A stretch of DNA of 64,000 nucleotides from Symsagittifera roscoffensis (lineage: Eukaryota; Xenacoelomorpha; Acoela; Convolutidae), in the NCBI RefSeq assembly GCF_963678635.1, contig NC_087063.1, positions 58,474,759 to 58,538,758 on the forward strand, read 5' to 3'. Shown piece by piece: positions 32,947 through 42,500 of this stretch (within the stretch, counting starts at the first letter, position 1; every line of letters begins with the position of its first letter). A program made the translations under genes and the position numbers. The notes beneath the pieces were generated by a model. The model saw only the letters and a program-made list of their open reading frames with translations, was not told the DNA's origin and did no database searches.

Positions 32947-35307
32947 TCAGGAAGCAGATGCAAGGAGGTTTTCTAGGGCCTCCTGGTCGCTAATGGGTAT
33001 GGTTGTAGTTCCTCCGACGTTTGAATTAATGTTAGTTAGAAAGTTGGCAGGTAAGACTAGAGTTGCTCCGGAAGATGTTTGGATCAGGAACTGCTGTCCA
33101 GAGTTGGATCCTCCTCCAGCTAGTGTGGCCACGTTGTTGGCAGTGGCTATTTGGTCATGCCCAATGTCATTGTTCGTGCTTCTCCCATTTATGTTATTAT
33201 CATTTTGTGACGAGGCGTTAATAGAAGAGTTTCCAGAAGCGTTCAGAGAGTTAGGGATCAAATTGAGCTGTTTTAGTTGCATTCCCTGGCTACCTGAAGA
33301 GTTCAGAACAATTGTTGAGTTCGACTGACCTCCAGAATTGTTATTGTTGTTACCCCCAACTGCATTTAGTGAGTTGTTCGAGGCGTTTATGATCTGCGTT
33401 GAGTTTGACTGCTGATGTTGACCTCCTGTGGCCAAGTAAATTTGGGTGGCTTGGCCACTGTTGTTGGAATTCTGTTGCGGTTTGGAATTATTGTCTAAAC
33501 TGAGATTTCCGAGAACTGAGGATCCGAAGATGTTCTGCATTTTCTGAGGCGAGGCTGGAGTTAGGATGGGCTGCACGTCACAGTAGTTAGCATGGTTGCC
33601 CCAATCTTTTTGGATACAAAAATCGGAGCAGTAGTAAGCTTTGTTGCACCCAGAACACATGCTGGTGGTCTCTCGGCCACAATTATTGCACACTTTTTCA
33701 TTTTTCAGCTGGACTGCCGAGGAACCTGAAGGTATATAGTTAATGATATCCCCATTCGCTGTTCCTCCTCTTGATTGAGGGGAAGTATCTCGGAGTAAAT
33801 CTTTTTTAACTGCATTCAAAATGAGATCAACTTGGCTACCAAGATGCGTTATTTGATTTGAAATTGACTCCAGAGCAGGTACAAGAGCAGCCAGTGAGCT
33901 GGAGCTGTTACTTCCGCCGATATTTGAGTTTCCACTGTTGTTCGAGTTATGGCTTCCCGAGAGAATGTTCGAGCTCATATTGATTCCATTGCTTGTAGCG
34001 TGACTCAGTAGCTGTTGCGTGTTAGAGTTGTGCATGTGATGCTGTTGCTGCTGCTGATTCTGAATATTTTGGTCCACGTTGCTGAGATAAATTGCAGTAT
34101 TAGAGCCTCCTCCGATAGCAGCAACCTGGCTGATGGGTGTCGATGAAAGGGTTCCGCTACTGTCGTGTCCCGAGTTAAGCATTGAGGATGAGGCAGGCAT
34201 TGATTTGGAATTGTTCAATTGCGGTCTTTGTCCTCCATTTGACCCGTTAGAACTTCCGGGTGATGGCGCGATGGGGATGAGGGTCTTCAATTTTTTCGCG
34301 TTTGAAAGCCCAGGCGAAGATGAAGTGGGATTCGGTTTGGTGTTATTATTGTTGTTGCTGTTGCTATTATTGTTAATAATATTAGCCTCTGACCTCGGTT
34401 TACGTTTGTAAGGCGTGAAATATCTCACAGAGGCTGAGCCCGTTTGAGTTTCGGAAAGCGGTTCGCCAGATGGATCGTCACTGCAAATTCTGCAAGTGCA
34501 CGATGGAGCGTGAAAGGAGATGAAACCAGCCATCATCAAATCATTTATGGGACGACCTTGGTAGCGTATACTTCTTTTCCAGTCCTTGCTGCCACTTCGT
34601 CCACCGAGACTCTCAAACTCCCAGGGAGTCATCCATTCGTTATTTACTTTGATACAGCGACCCTTCTTACCAGAACCAAGCCTATTTTTAAAAAGTACTC
34701 CCTGAGCTGAACGACAAGCAACTGGAAAACTTTCACCTGTAAGATTCTCGTCAAATTGGAAAGTTTGTTTCAATTCTTCTACCGTCATTATTGGAGTACA
34801 CGGTGTTATTGGAGTTGTTGGGGCGTTCGAAGATGTTGGAGTCGAATAGCTTGATACCAACTTTTTGTTCGACATGACAGGCTCCGGCTTCGAGCGATTA
34901 TCTGGTGCTACTCGGGCAACAACGTCATTTACTATTTGTAGAGTCTGATTGGATGTCTCATAAGACTCTTTAGACTTCATACTATTTTGATTCTCAATAC
35001 TGTTTACCATGCTGGCAGTTGCCTCTGAAACATTTGATGAAATATTGGACTGATTATGGTCGTTCCTTCCGCTGCTAAGCTCTAATCCCTCTTGGTTGTG
35101 ATTCTCAAACAGCTGCCAGTTTAGCTGGCCTTTTATATCTATGTTGGAAAAATTCTTCTTTCTTGGCGATGTTCGAACGCCGATGGCTTGATTTTTATTG
35201 TTAGAAGTCGAATCTGAAATTATATTGGCAGCAACTTTACTTGAATCGTCAGAGAAAGATAAAGGTTGCTTCTTCGAGATTAGATGGTTGGTAGAATGCA
35301 CGTTCAT
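32947..35307 (-). CDS. DEAF1: DEAF1-like transcription factor with SAND domain and MYND finger
   Basis: Single frame of 786 codons, ATG at 35307. A SAND DNA-binding domain lies at about residues 194-272 and contains the signature KDWK (241-244). A lysine-rich nuclear-localisation-like KRKPR follows at 301. Long Asn/Ser/Gln-rich linkers come next, then a MYND zinc finger at 540-576 (CNNCG ... CSGCNKAYYC ... C-x3-C ... H-x3-C). SAND followed by a C-terminal MYND is the DEAF1 architecture, a nuclear regulator that binds TTCG-containing sites in animals. A two-codon upstream frame (ATG ATA TGA, from 35312) overlaps the start codon. Only 83 bp of its own upstream sequence remain before a giant retrotransposon begins. 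DEAF1 genes usually have introns; none is seen here. Confidence 0.92.
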   Translation of the reverse strand: MNVHSTNHLISKKQPLSFSDDSSKVAANIISDSTSNNKNQAIGVRTSPRKKNFSNIDIKGQLNWQLFENHNQEGLELSSGRNDHNQSNISSNVSEATASMVNSIENQNSMKSKESYETSNQTLQIVNDVVARVAPDNRSKPEPVMSNKKLVSSYSTPTSSNAPTTPITPCTPIMTVEELKQTFQFDENLTGESFPVACRSAQGVLFKNRLGSGKKGRCIKVNNEWMTPWEFESLGGRSGSKDWKRSIRYQGRPINDLMMAGFISFHAPSCTCRICSDDPSGEPLSETQTGSASVRYFTPYKRKPRSEANIINNNSNSNNNNNTKPNPTSSSPGLSNAKKLKTLIPIAPSPGSSNGSNGGQRPQLNNSKSMPASSSMLNSGHDSSGTLSSTPISQVAAIGGGSNTAIYLSNVDQNIQNQQQQQHHMHNSNTQQLLSHATSNGINMSSNILSGSHNSNNSGNSNIGGSNSSSSLAALVPALESISNQITHLGSQVDLILNAVKKDLLRDTSPQSRGGTANGDIINYIPSGSSAVQLKNEKVCNNCGRETTSMCSGCNKAYYCSDFCIQKDWGNHANYCDVQPILTPASPQKMQNIFGSSVLGNLSLDNNSKPQQNSNNSGQATQIYLATGGQHQQSNSTQIINASNNSLNAVGGNNNNNSGGQSNSTIVLNSSGSQGMQLKQLNLIPNSLNASGNSSINASSQNDNNINGRSTNNDIGHDQIATANNVATLAGGGSNSGQQFLIQTSSGATLVLPANFLTNINSNVGGTTTIPISDQEALENLLASAS

Positions 35308-35389
35308 ATCATTTTAATCTATAATTTATAGCCCTGGTTAAGAAATTTAATAATAACTAGCGTTTAACACACCTCCGGTGCTTCGAAAC
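35308..35389 (-). promoter_or_regulatory. Remnant of the native DEAF1 upstream region
   Basis: Eighty-two bases between the start codon and the retrotransposon LTR. On the minus strand it contains a TATA-like CTATAAATTATAG about 20 bp from the ATG and, just before it, a pyrimidine-rich stretch ending in AACCAG that could serve as a splice acceptor. The same sequence, with a few changes, is preserved at 61561-61642 upstream of the duplicated DEAF1 fragment, where it runs on into uninterrupted flank. Confidence 0.45.
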
Positions 35390-36273
35390 TGTAACATTCG
35401 CCCAAATACTACACAGTGACGGAGCGTAGAAAAAGTACCTATTAACGACTGGCAGGCGTCAGTTACCTTAATCCTACTCGTTTTTCACCGTCTCGACCTT
35501 GCCAGTTGATTTTCTGGTCTGTCTAGGGCTAAGTAAAAAGTTACCATTTTTAGGCCATCAGTCAAACGACTTTTGATCAGCTTTCGTTTACATGCGAACA
35601 CAACCACATAGCTGAGTCTCGGATCCTCAGACTACGTGATTGTCATTAAAAACACGGCTCGAACAACCTATTTTAATATGTTTTTGTGTGACAGTTCTAT
35701 ATTAAATCTATTGGAGATGGATTGACCCTTTCCTCTTTCTAGCTGCTCATATTCTGAAATATCAAACAATAACGGTATTAATTAAGAGATCTATGACATT
35801 CCAGCAGCTATAAAGTTAGTTTATACAGTCCCTTCACATAGAACAGTCTCTGGGGGACCAAGCCTCCGCTCCCGTAATATTCCTGAGATAACGCTCTTAT
35901 CTCCTCCAATTTGTGTCCCGGGAGGGTTCCGTGGTGTATTTCTTCCCCCACTGAAGCCTCCTTCTCCACCAATATCTGTTGACATGTGTCTTATCGTGCG
36001 TTGTTGCCACGATAAGCGGCTTCGTATTTTCCGTCTCTGGTACGACTGTGTTTTACAATATCTGTCGTTGTTCTTATTTTCGTCACCTTTTCAGTCAAAA
36101 CGGCCGTTTTTCGTATTTCTGAGAAATATTCTTCTTCCAATCGAAATTTTAAAAATAAAAATTCTAGAATATTCCGACCCTCCTTCGCAATGCTTTTTCG
36201 TCAATAAGGCCTTTAGTCGTTCTTTTTTACGTCGCCGGAAGGTTGTGCTGTGCCAGTCTGGCAGAATGGCACA
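35390..36273 (-). repeat. 3' LTR of the giant element
   Basis: 884 bp with TG...CA ends. On the minus strand it carries a TATA-like CTGTATAAAC at about 35819-35828. It lies directly upstream of the DEAF1-like gene and in the same orientation, so transcription started in it would run toward that gene. Confidence 0.92.
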
Positions 36274-37021
36274 TACTCCCCGGACAGTCCCCATCAATGT
36301 CCCTATTGATCGCATAACACCGGGTTATCGTCAAGTAGTTATCCAGTTTTCTGTAATCAATCTTACAAATCGCATAAGAAAATGAAATTTATCTACCCCA
36401 CCTCAACTCACTACGTGTTCACAAATGGCATCGTACTACATTTCACTGCCTTTCAACATTTTCACAAAATTTGCACCATGAGGAGTGTCCTAGATAAAAT
36501 TTCTTTTCTGACTACTTACGTCGTCTTGCCATAAAACTTCTTTTCGCTCTTTGTGATTAAAAAGTGGGACGTGGCACGGCCACGCACCCGTTAAAATTAA
36601 CTTAACATTACTCACCAAGTATAATCAGTCATTTATGCGGTCCTTTCATTATTAAAACTAAGAAACTCTGTGGCTAGGAAAGTTACTGAGTTACCCACCC
36701 TTCTCGAGCGAGTTCACTCAATTTTACCATGTTGCCACACAGTGAAATTGTGTCTTACACAGGTTAAAAACTTCAGTCTTGAATAAATAGGTAAATATAC
36801 TCACCTATGCTCCTTATATACATACATAGATAGTAGTAACTAAAATCAACAATTTCAACAATTTTAACAATTGCAACAATTTTCAAAGTTTGGTCTGACC
36901 AAACTAGATCAAAACAAAAAGTTTAACAAGTTCAATAATCAAAACTTGGTTGATTTGTTCAAGTTTTTACACACAAAGACAATCAAGTTTTTTCTCCTTC
37001 TCTTCTCTTCTTTGGTCATCT
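36274..37021 (-). promoter_or_regulatory. 3' noncoding region and putative polypurine tract of the giant element
   Basis: Directly beside the 3' LTR the sense strand reads TGTCCGGGGAGTA, in the position of a polypurine tract but not a classic one. Twelve bases of it recur inside pol. Next to it is a 6-bp-stem hairpin (36293-36310) with a covarying twin at 46927-46944. The remainder is AT-rich with an AACAATTT-type simple repeat near 36845-36890 and no gene. Confidence 0.5.
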
Positions 37022-39517
37022 TCATTCCATCATTTCTCCATCCTGATGTTCAGCGTCACTGTCTTCCAGGACTTTCTCTAACATGTCCAGAGAGTTGCGG
37101 GCCGTGCCCCAACTATCCTGCTCCAACAGCCTCGGTTTGCAGCAAGGTAGCAAGTCCACATTCACCTTCTGCTCCTGGTTCCTGCAAAAGCTGTTGTGAA
37201 GACATAGGCTCACGTTTCGTTCTAGGTCAGCTCTTAAGACCTCTTTCTTCTCATCTTCAGTAACACAAGGCGCTCCAGTTACCCGCTTGACCGCGTTTCT
37301 GTGCGTCAAGAATACTCTCTTATAGGCTCCTGGTCCTATATCTAGCTGGAAAGATTGATAGGCTTCCGTGTTCCTCGACATGTGACGCTTCGCGCGTTCA
37401 TACATCCATGATGTCATCACTGCACGGAACCAAGGCATCAATCTTTGCCTTGACCATATTCTTTCAATGGCTTTAGGTATCCTCAGAACCTTGCAGGTGG
37501 TTCTGAAAAGATCCAATTCATGACTCATCTTCACGTTGCTCAGCTGTTCAGGAGTCGCCACGGCCGTCTCCTGCTCATCTGTGTCCGCGTTAGCCTCCAG
37601 CCATCTCACTGCCAGCATGGCACTAACCACCACGATTGACACCTGTTGATTCTGATCGGGCAACCCCGTAGAGTACAACTCCTCCACGTCCCATACTAGC
37701 ATCAGATTCCCGCGTTTGGGGTACCACAACGTCTGCGCCAAGCAGTGGCAAGGATACTCCCCATGGGTTCTCACTATGTTCCTTCGGGTCCGATACCCTG
37801 AGGCTCCCAGCAACGGTTCCACCTCCATCAGAATTCTGTGTAAGTCGTCTTTTTCTTCTATTGAGGGGAATTCAGTGGGTAAGGCTCCACTCGCTTTCTG
37901 TTTCTGGAACTCACTCACATTGCCTTCACTCAATCTCAGAAACTCTTCACCCACCACATCTTGCAACTCGCCTTCAGATCTCTTCGGGACTGTCCGAAAG
38001 ATCTTTGCCAACAAATCATGTGACCTCTCCGACATCCTGGCCAACCTCACGCACTTTGGCACAGAGAAAAGTTGATCAATCAACACCTGCTGTGTCCTCG
38101 CATCCATCACCACCATGTGTGTAGGATATCTGCTACTGCAATATGGTGCGGAGCTTGAACCCACCAGATACTTTGAACCAGTCGGTTTATGATAGGCCTC
38201 ACTATCTTTCAGATTCATCTCGTTCTCCAGAGCTTCTCTCCAGCCTCCGATCTTCTGCTCTGTCTGCAATGCTCCAGGGAATACTTCCACGCTGAGGGAC
38301 GTCACTAGCTCATGGGCACGCTCCAGGCGCTCAAGCGATTCAATCGAACTCGTCATGCTGCAAAATCCCAAGGCTGTGATCGAATTTACGTCCGTCACCC
38401 CATGACAGTCCGCGACCAACTCCATACCACTTTTATCCGACATGCTCAGTCTTCCGTACAATCGTGCCAGTTGCCGATGCTGCTCGCTCAGCGTAACCAG
38501 GCATTGTCCCAGGTTACAAACATGTCCTTCCATCCCACTGTGTTGAGCCAAGCACGTGCCTTGCTTCAACCAATTACTCGATGGACCTTCCTCGGACAGC
38601 TCCGTGGATGGGTTGCTCTTCCGCTTCGTCAATCTCATGGCCAGCAGATGATGTATCATGGCCAGATCATGTAAACTCGCGTCCTCATCTAGGTCTAACG
38701 TGATATCCGCCGTCATGTCCCAGATTAAACCGGCATTAGGATGAGGGCACCAAGGAGGCTTCATGAGTTCCCACATCGTCACTAGACTGGCTTTCAAGGG
38801 ACCGTCCCAAGAACCACAATCAAAACTCACTTGCCCCTTTAGCTCGGGAACCGAGGGTTCGGCCACTCGTTCTTCCAAAATAATTCCCAGCTTGGGTTGT
38901 TCCACCATCAGCATCCCAGTTTCTTTAATACGTTCAACCCAGAAATTGAGTACTATGACTTGCTCATAGTCGAAGTACGCTTCCCTGGCTTCTTCATTCA
39001 CGAAGGGATTATACGCCATCCCCGGTATGCCAGACACATATTGGAATGACTTCAGTTTCCCTAGTGTTTCAAACTCTTTTTGTCCTCTGACCGCTTCAAT
39101 CAACTCCCGGCTCACTTTCAATTCTTTGTTGGAATATCTTCTCACCTCTTCCAACTTGCGATAGCTTTCCATATCATTCGTCTCCTTGCTTGGCACAGTC
39201 AATGGCATGTCCTGATATAGTTCCAGGAGTGCCCTAAGGAAGTTCCTTTCACAATCAACTCCCTTTTGCCGAATGATCTTTATGCATTCTCCCAAAACAG
39301 GAGTGGGGATACGATCCACCACGAACCTGACAAAGCAAAGGGCATCCTTACGCTTAGCCCATGCTGTCGCAGAATCGTCTTTCGAAATCAACGCTCGCAG
39401 AGCTTCCATCAACTCCAGCTCCTGTTCCCGTGATTTCGAATCATTACTGGCTTCATACTCCGCTCTCCTGATGCCCATCAAGCACCAAGCCAACCGTACT
39501 TGCAGATCAGTTCTCAC
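37022..39517 (-). CDS. ORF4 of the giant element, unrecognised 831-codon protein
   Basis: Starts at a GTG that overlaps the ORF3 stop (GTGA, 39514-39517), in the -1 frame. The first ATG is 13 codons further. This arrangement suggests stop-restart or a -1 shift from ORF3; a lost upstream start is also possible. The protein is mostly alpha-helical, Cys- and Met-containing and rich in charged residues. It has no signal peptide, no membrane anchor and no zinc-knuckle pattern, so it does not look like an envelope protein. Near the C-terminus is a basic helical region (RAKRHMSRN, KRVFLTHRNAVKRV) and a Cys cluster (LCLHNSFC ... LLPCC). No family recognised. Confidence 0.7.
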   Translation of the reverse strand: MRTDLQVRLAWCLMGIRRAEYEASNDSKSREQELELMEALRALISKDDSATAWAKRKDALCFVRFVVDRIPTPVLGECIKIIRQKGVDCERNFLRALLELYQDMPLTVPSKETNDMESYRKLEEVRRYSNKELKVSRELIEAVRGQKEFETLGKLKSFQYVSGIPGMAYNPFVNEEAREAYFDYEQVIVLNFWVERIKETGMLMVEQPKLGIILEERVAEPSVPELKGQVSFDCGSWDGPLKASLVTMWELMKPPWCPHPNAGLIWDMTADITLDLDEDASLHDLAMIHHLLAMRLTKRKSNPSTELSEEGPSSNWLKQGTCLAQHSGMEGHVCNLGQCLVTLSEQHRQLARLYGRLSMSDKSGMELVADCHGVTDVNSITALGFCSMTSSIESLERLERAHELVTSLSVEVFPGALQTEQKIGGWREALENEMNLKDSEAYHKPTGSKYLVGSSSAPYCSSRYPTHMVVMDARTQQVLIDQLFSVPKCVRLARMSERSHDLLAKIFRTVPKRSEGELQDVVGEEFLRLSEGNVSEFQKQKASGALPTEFPSIEEKDDLHRILMEVEPLLGASGYRTRRNIVRTHGEYPCHCLAQTLWYPKRGNLMLVWDVEELYSTGLPDQNQQVSIVVVSAMLAVRWLEANADTDEQETAVATPEQLSNVKMSHELDLFRTTCKVLRIPKAIERIWSRQRLMPWFRAVMTSWMYERAKRHMSRNTEAYQSFQLDIGPGAYKRVFLTHRNAVKRVTGAPCVTEDEKKEVLRADLERNVSLCLHNSFCRNQEQKVNVDLLPCCKPRLLEQDSWGTARNSLDMLEKVLEDSDAEHQDGEMME

Positions 39518-42500
39518 GCAGGATGAGCCAGGTATGCTGCCACCGTAGCAGGTGCATGCATCGCCTCGTCGAAGTATCTCAGGAGGGCCGCCCTCCAGGA
39601 GATTTCTAGCAATTTTTCCAATCCGACTTCGTTCGCTTCAGAGGACATTACCGTGCCGTATTCTTTTCGATTTAAGTTCGAATTTTCCGTGAGCTCTTTT
39701 AGATGTTCCTGCATGGCTCGCTTCTCGCTCCAAGCCATCAGGTGCCCTCTCACGGAGTTTCTCGCTTTCAACATTTCCACATAACCTCCTGCTGGATCTC
39801 CCATGTGGACTGATTCTGGCACAGTTACTCGACTGTACTCGACCACGTCCAGTTGTCCTTCCAGCTTCAATTTGGCTATGTTGGTCCGCGAGGGCCTGTA
39901 ATCTTCAAGTCCTCCAGATCCACATTGACTGATGATCTCCATCTCTAATTTAGTGTCTGCCAGGGTTCGTGCAGTTTTCTTTGATCTTACGGCAGTCGTG
40001 GTCAGACCGGCCAAGAGCATAGGGGGTATCAGATTCTCCTTTTCTCCCCCTGTCAGCATTGCACTATCTCCTTGCCCGCTCTCGCCTGAGCGACCTGCGC
40101 TCGTTAAAGAGGTCACCACTGCGCTGGCTCTCGACTTCACCACTCTCGGGTTCATGGCTCGACTTCCTGTTTTCTCTTTTAGTCGCTTCAGCCCCTTCCT
40201 GGCTCGTCTGACAGGTAATTTCTTTGCAACCTGCTGATCATCGGCACTGTCTTCTGTTACTGACTCGGTCAGAACATCCGACTCCATGGAGTTCACTATT
40301 TTCTCCAACACCTCACGCATGATGGGTTGGTTCAATCCCACCTTCATTATGGACTGCGTCCCATATCGCCTTATCACGTCCCATGATCTTTCCATGAAAT
40401 TCACTCGGCTCCAGGTTGTCCCTGTCTTGCCTTCTAACTCACTTTGATATCTCTCCCATTCCTCTTCCGGCAGCGTGCTCAGGAAGGATACCCTCATTGA
40501 TTCTTCGATTTTTCTCCTCCTTGGTGACTCATGGAGCAATCTCTGCGGATCCCTGCCTTGGCACTCTCTCGCCTGGCTTATTGGGTCCATCGGAGATAGA
40601 TCGGCCGACGCCTCCTTTGTAGGAGACATGAAGGACGATGGTGCCATCAGCAATAAACTCCCATCGACTTCCCCATCTTCGTCTTCACTGAACCGGTATT
40701 CTAGCAGGTCCCTCTCCAACGCTCCTAGATCGGTCTCTCCCGGTTTTTCAGTCTTACTTCCGGTCTCGTCATCATTATCGTCCTGATCCATCAATTCATC
40801 GTCATCCGCATCAGGTTTCGGCCTGGGTCCTGAAGGTCCTTGTCGTGAGTCTATGTCCGAGTCCGGCCGAGCCGGGACGGTCATGTCTCCTGCATGATAA
40901 AACAACTCATCATTCCCCAGGAATTCTACAGATTCCTCGCCATGTGGTGCTAGGTCCTCTATCGTTATATATGAGCCCCCTCTGCTCTCCTTTGCCACTT
41001 CCATCATCACTACCTTCACTTCTCCTGACCACTTCAGTCGTGATAAGTCATCCGTGGGTGAATACACTTCGTTCCACATTTCGGCCGAGACCTCTGGTCT
41101 CCTGGAAGGTAGTGCCTTGATCTTCTTCCTACTCCAAGCATCAGGAAATGAGAAGTCGAATGTGTGCGCGGCTGCCACATTCCAGCCGATGAAGCGCGGC
41201 TCCATCCCTTCACTCCACTTCAACATTCTCTTTTCTGCATCACGAGCTGCTCCGATGCGAGGGGCAATGATGGGAGATGTGACTCCCAACAACATCCTCC
41301 TTATCGGTGGATATCGAGGGCATTGGTCCGGCAGCGGCCTGGACCCAGATAGCCACGCTTGCTGGTTCTCTTTGGCGTGTGCATAGGCCTCTGGTAAGAG
41401 TGGCACTCCCATGGCCGCTCCCGTATCCTTCACCACTGGTCTTAAGTTCCAAAGCTTCGGGTTGAACTGGATGTGAGAAAGTTCCTCCCGGCCCATTCGG
41501 CACTTGAAGTGGTTGTTGAAATCCATCAACATCCAACCTGGCTCCGCTATTCTTCCGAACAGCCTATCGTCACTGGCCAGCCCTCTCAACTCCCTCTGTT
41601 CTACCCAGTTCAGCACGGAACAGTCCACGACTGAGACCAGGTTGACGTACAACACCGAATTCCTGTACGCCTTAACTTGTACATCCGGGAACGCAAAAGA
41701 CATCACCGGTCCATACACCACTGTGACGAATTCCCTCAGTCCGTGGACCGGAGCCAACGGATCAATCCGCATCATGACAGCTAAGTCCGTCAGTAAGGGC
41801 ATGCCACAATACTGCTTACTCTCGCCCGCATTCGTCGCCACCTTGTCTTCTCCCGTGACGCTTCTGTTCTGTTGTAAGAGGTATTGAAGCAGGAGAGTCC
41901 TCCAGTCTTTCATCTTCTTGAGCGAGGCGGTTTCCAACTGTGCATTGAACTCACGACTCGGTCCCTGTAGTTGTTCAGGGTAACGTAACAGCACAAGCAA
42001 ATCACCCAGTCGACCGTAGGTCATAGCAATCAGAGTCAGGAGTCCATCCAATCTCAAATCGGCTAACGCTTGGGTGAAGAGATTCGCCGGCCCCTTCACG
42101 AAATTTTCGTGACCAAATGTCACGTACAAGGCTAATACCAGGCCAATCGATAACTTCCTGATGTCTCTGACAAAACTCGCAATCAAGTTCCGGGATGCCC
42201 TAGGATAGCACGTCGATAGGAAGGATGGCGTCCATCCCACTCCCATTCCTCCGAAGATAGCATCCGATCGTTCGTACTGTGCCCTCGTGGCTAGCACGTC
42301 AGCTTGGAACTTGTCCAGTGACATCGTGTTTACGTCCTGCATTAGTTTCAACATCATGCCCCCAGTTAACTCCCGGGCATCAAACAGGTCTTTCAGGTAC
42401 ACGTGTATCTCCTTTATCACTGCCGGAGCGTGCTCGAACGCGTCCTCACCCAAGGTGCACAGCCTTGGTGACAAGTACAACCATATGTTGTTGTGCGGCT

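Noticed and set aside
37022-39517. ORF4 as an envelope gene
   Set aside because: No signal peptide, no transmembrane anchor, no furin-like site and no fusion-peptide-like segment.
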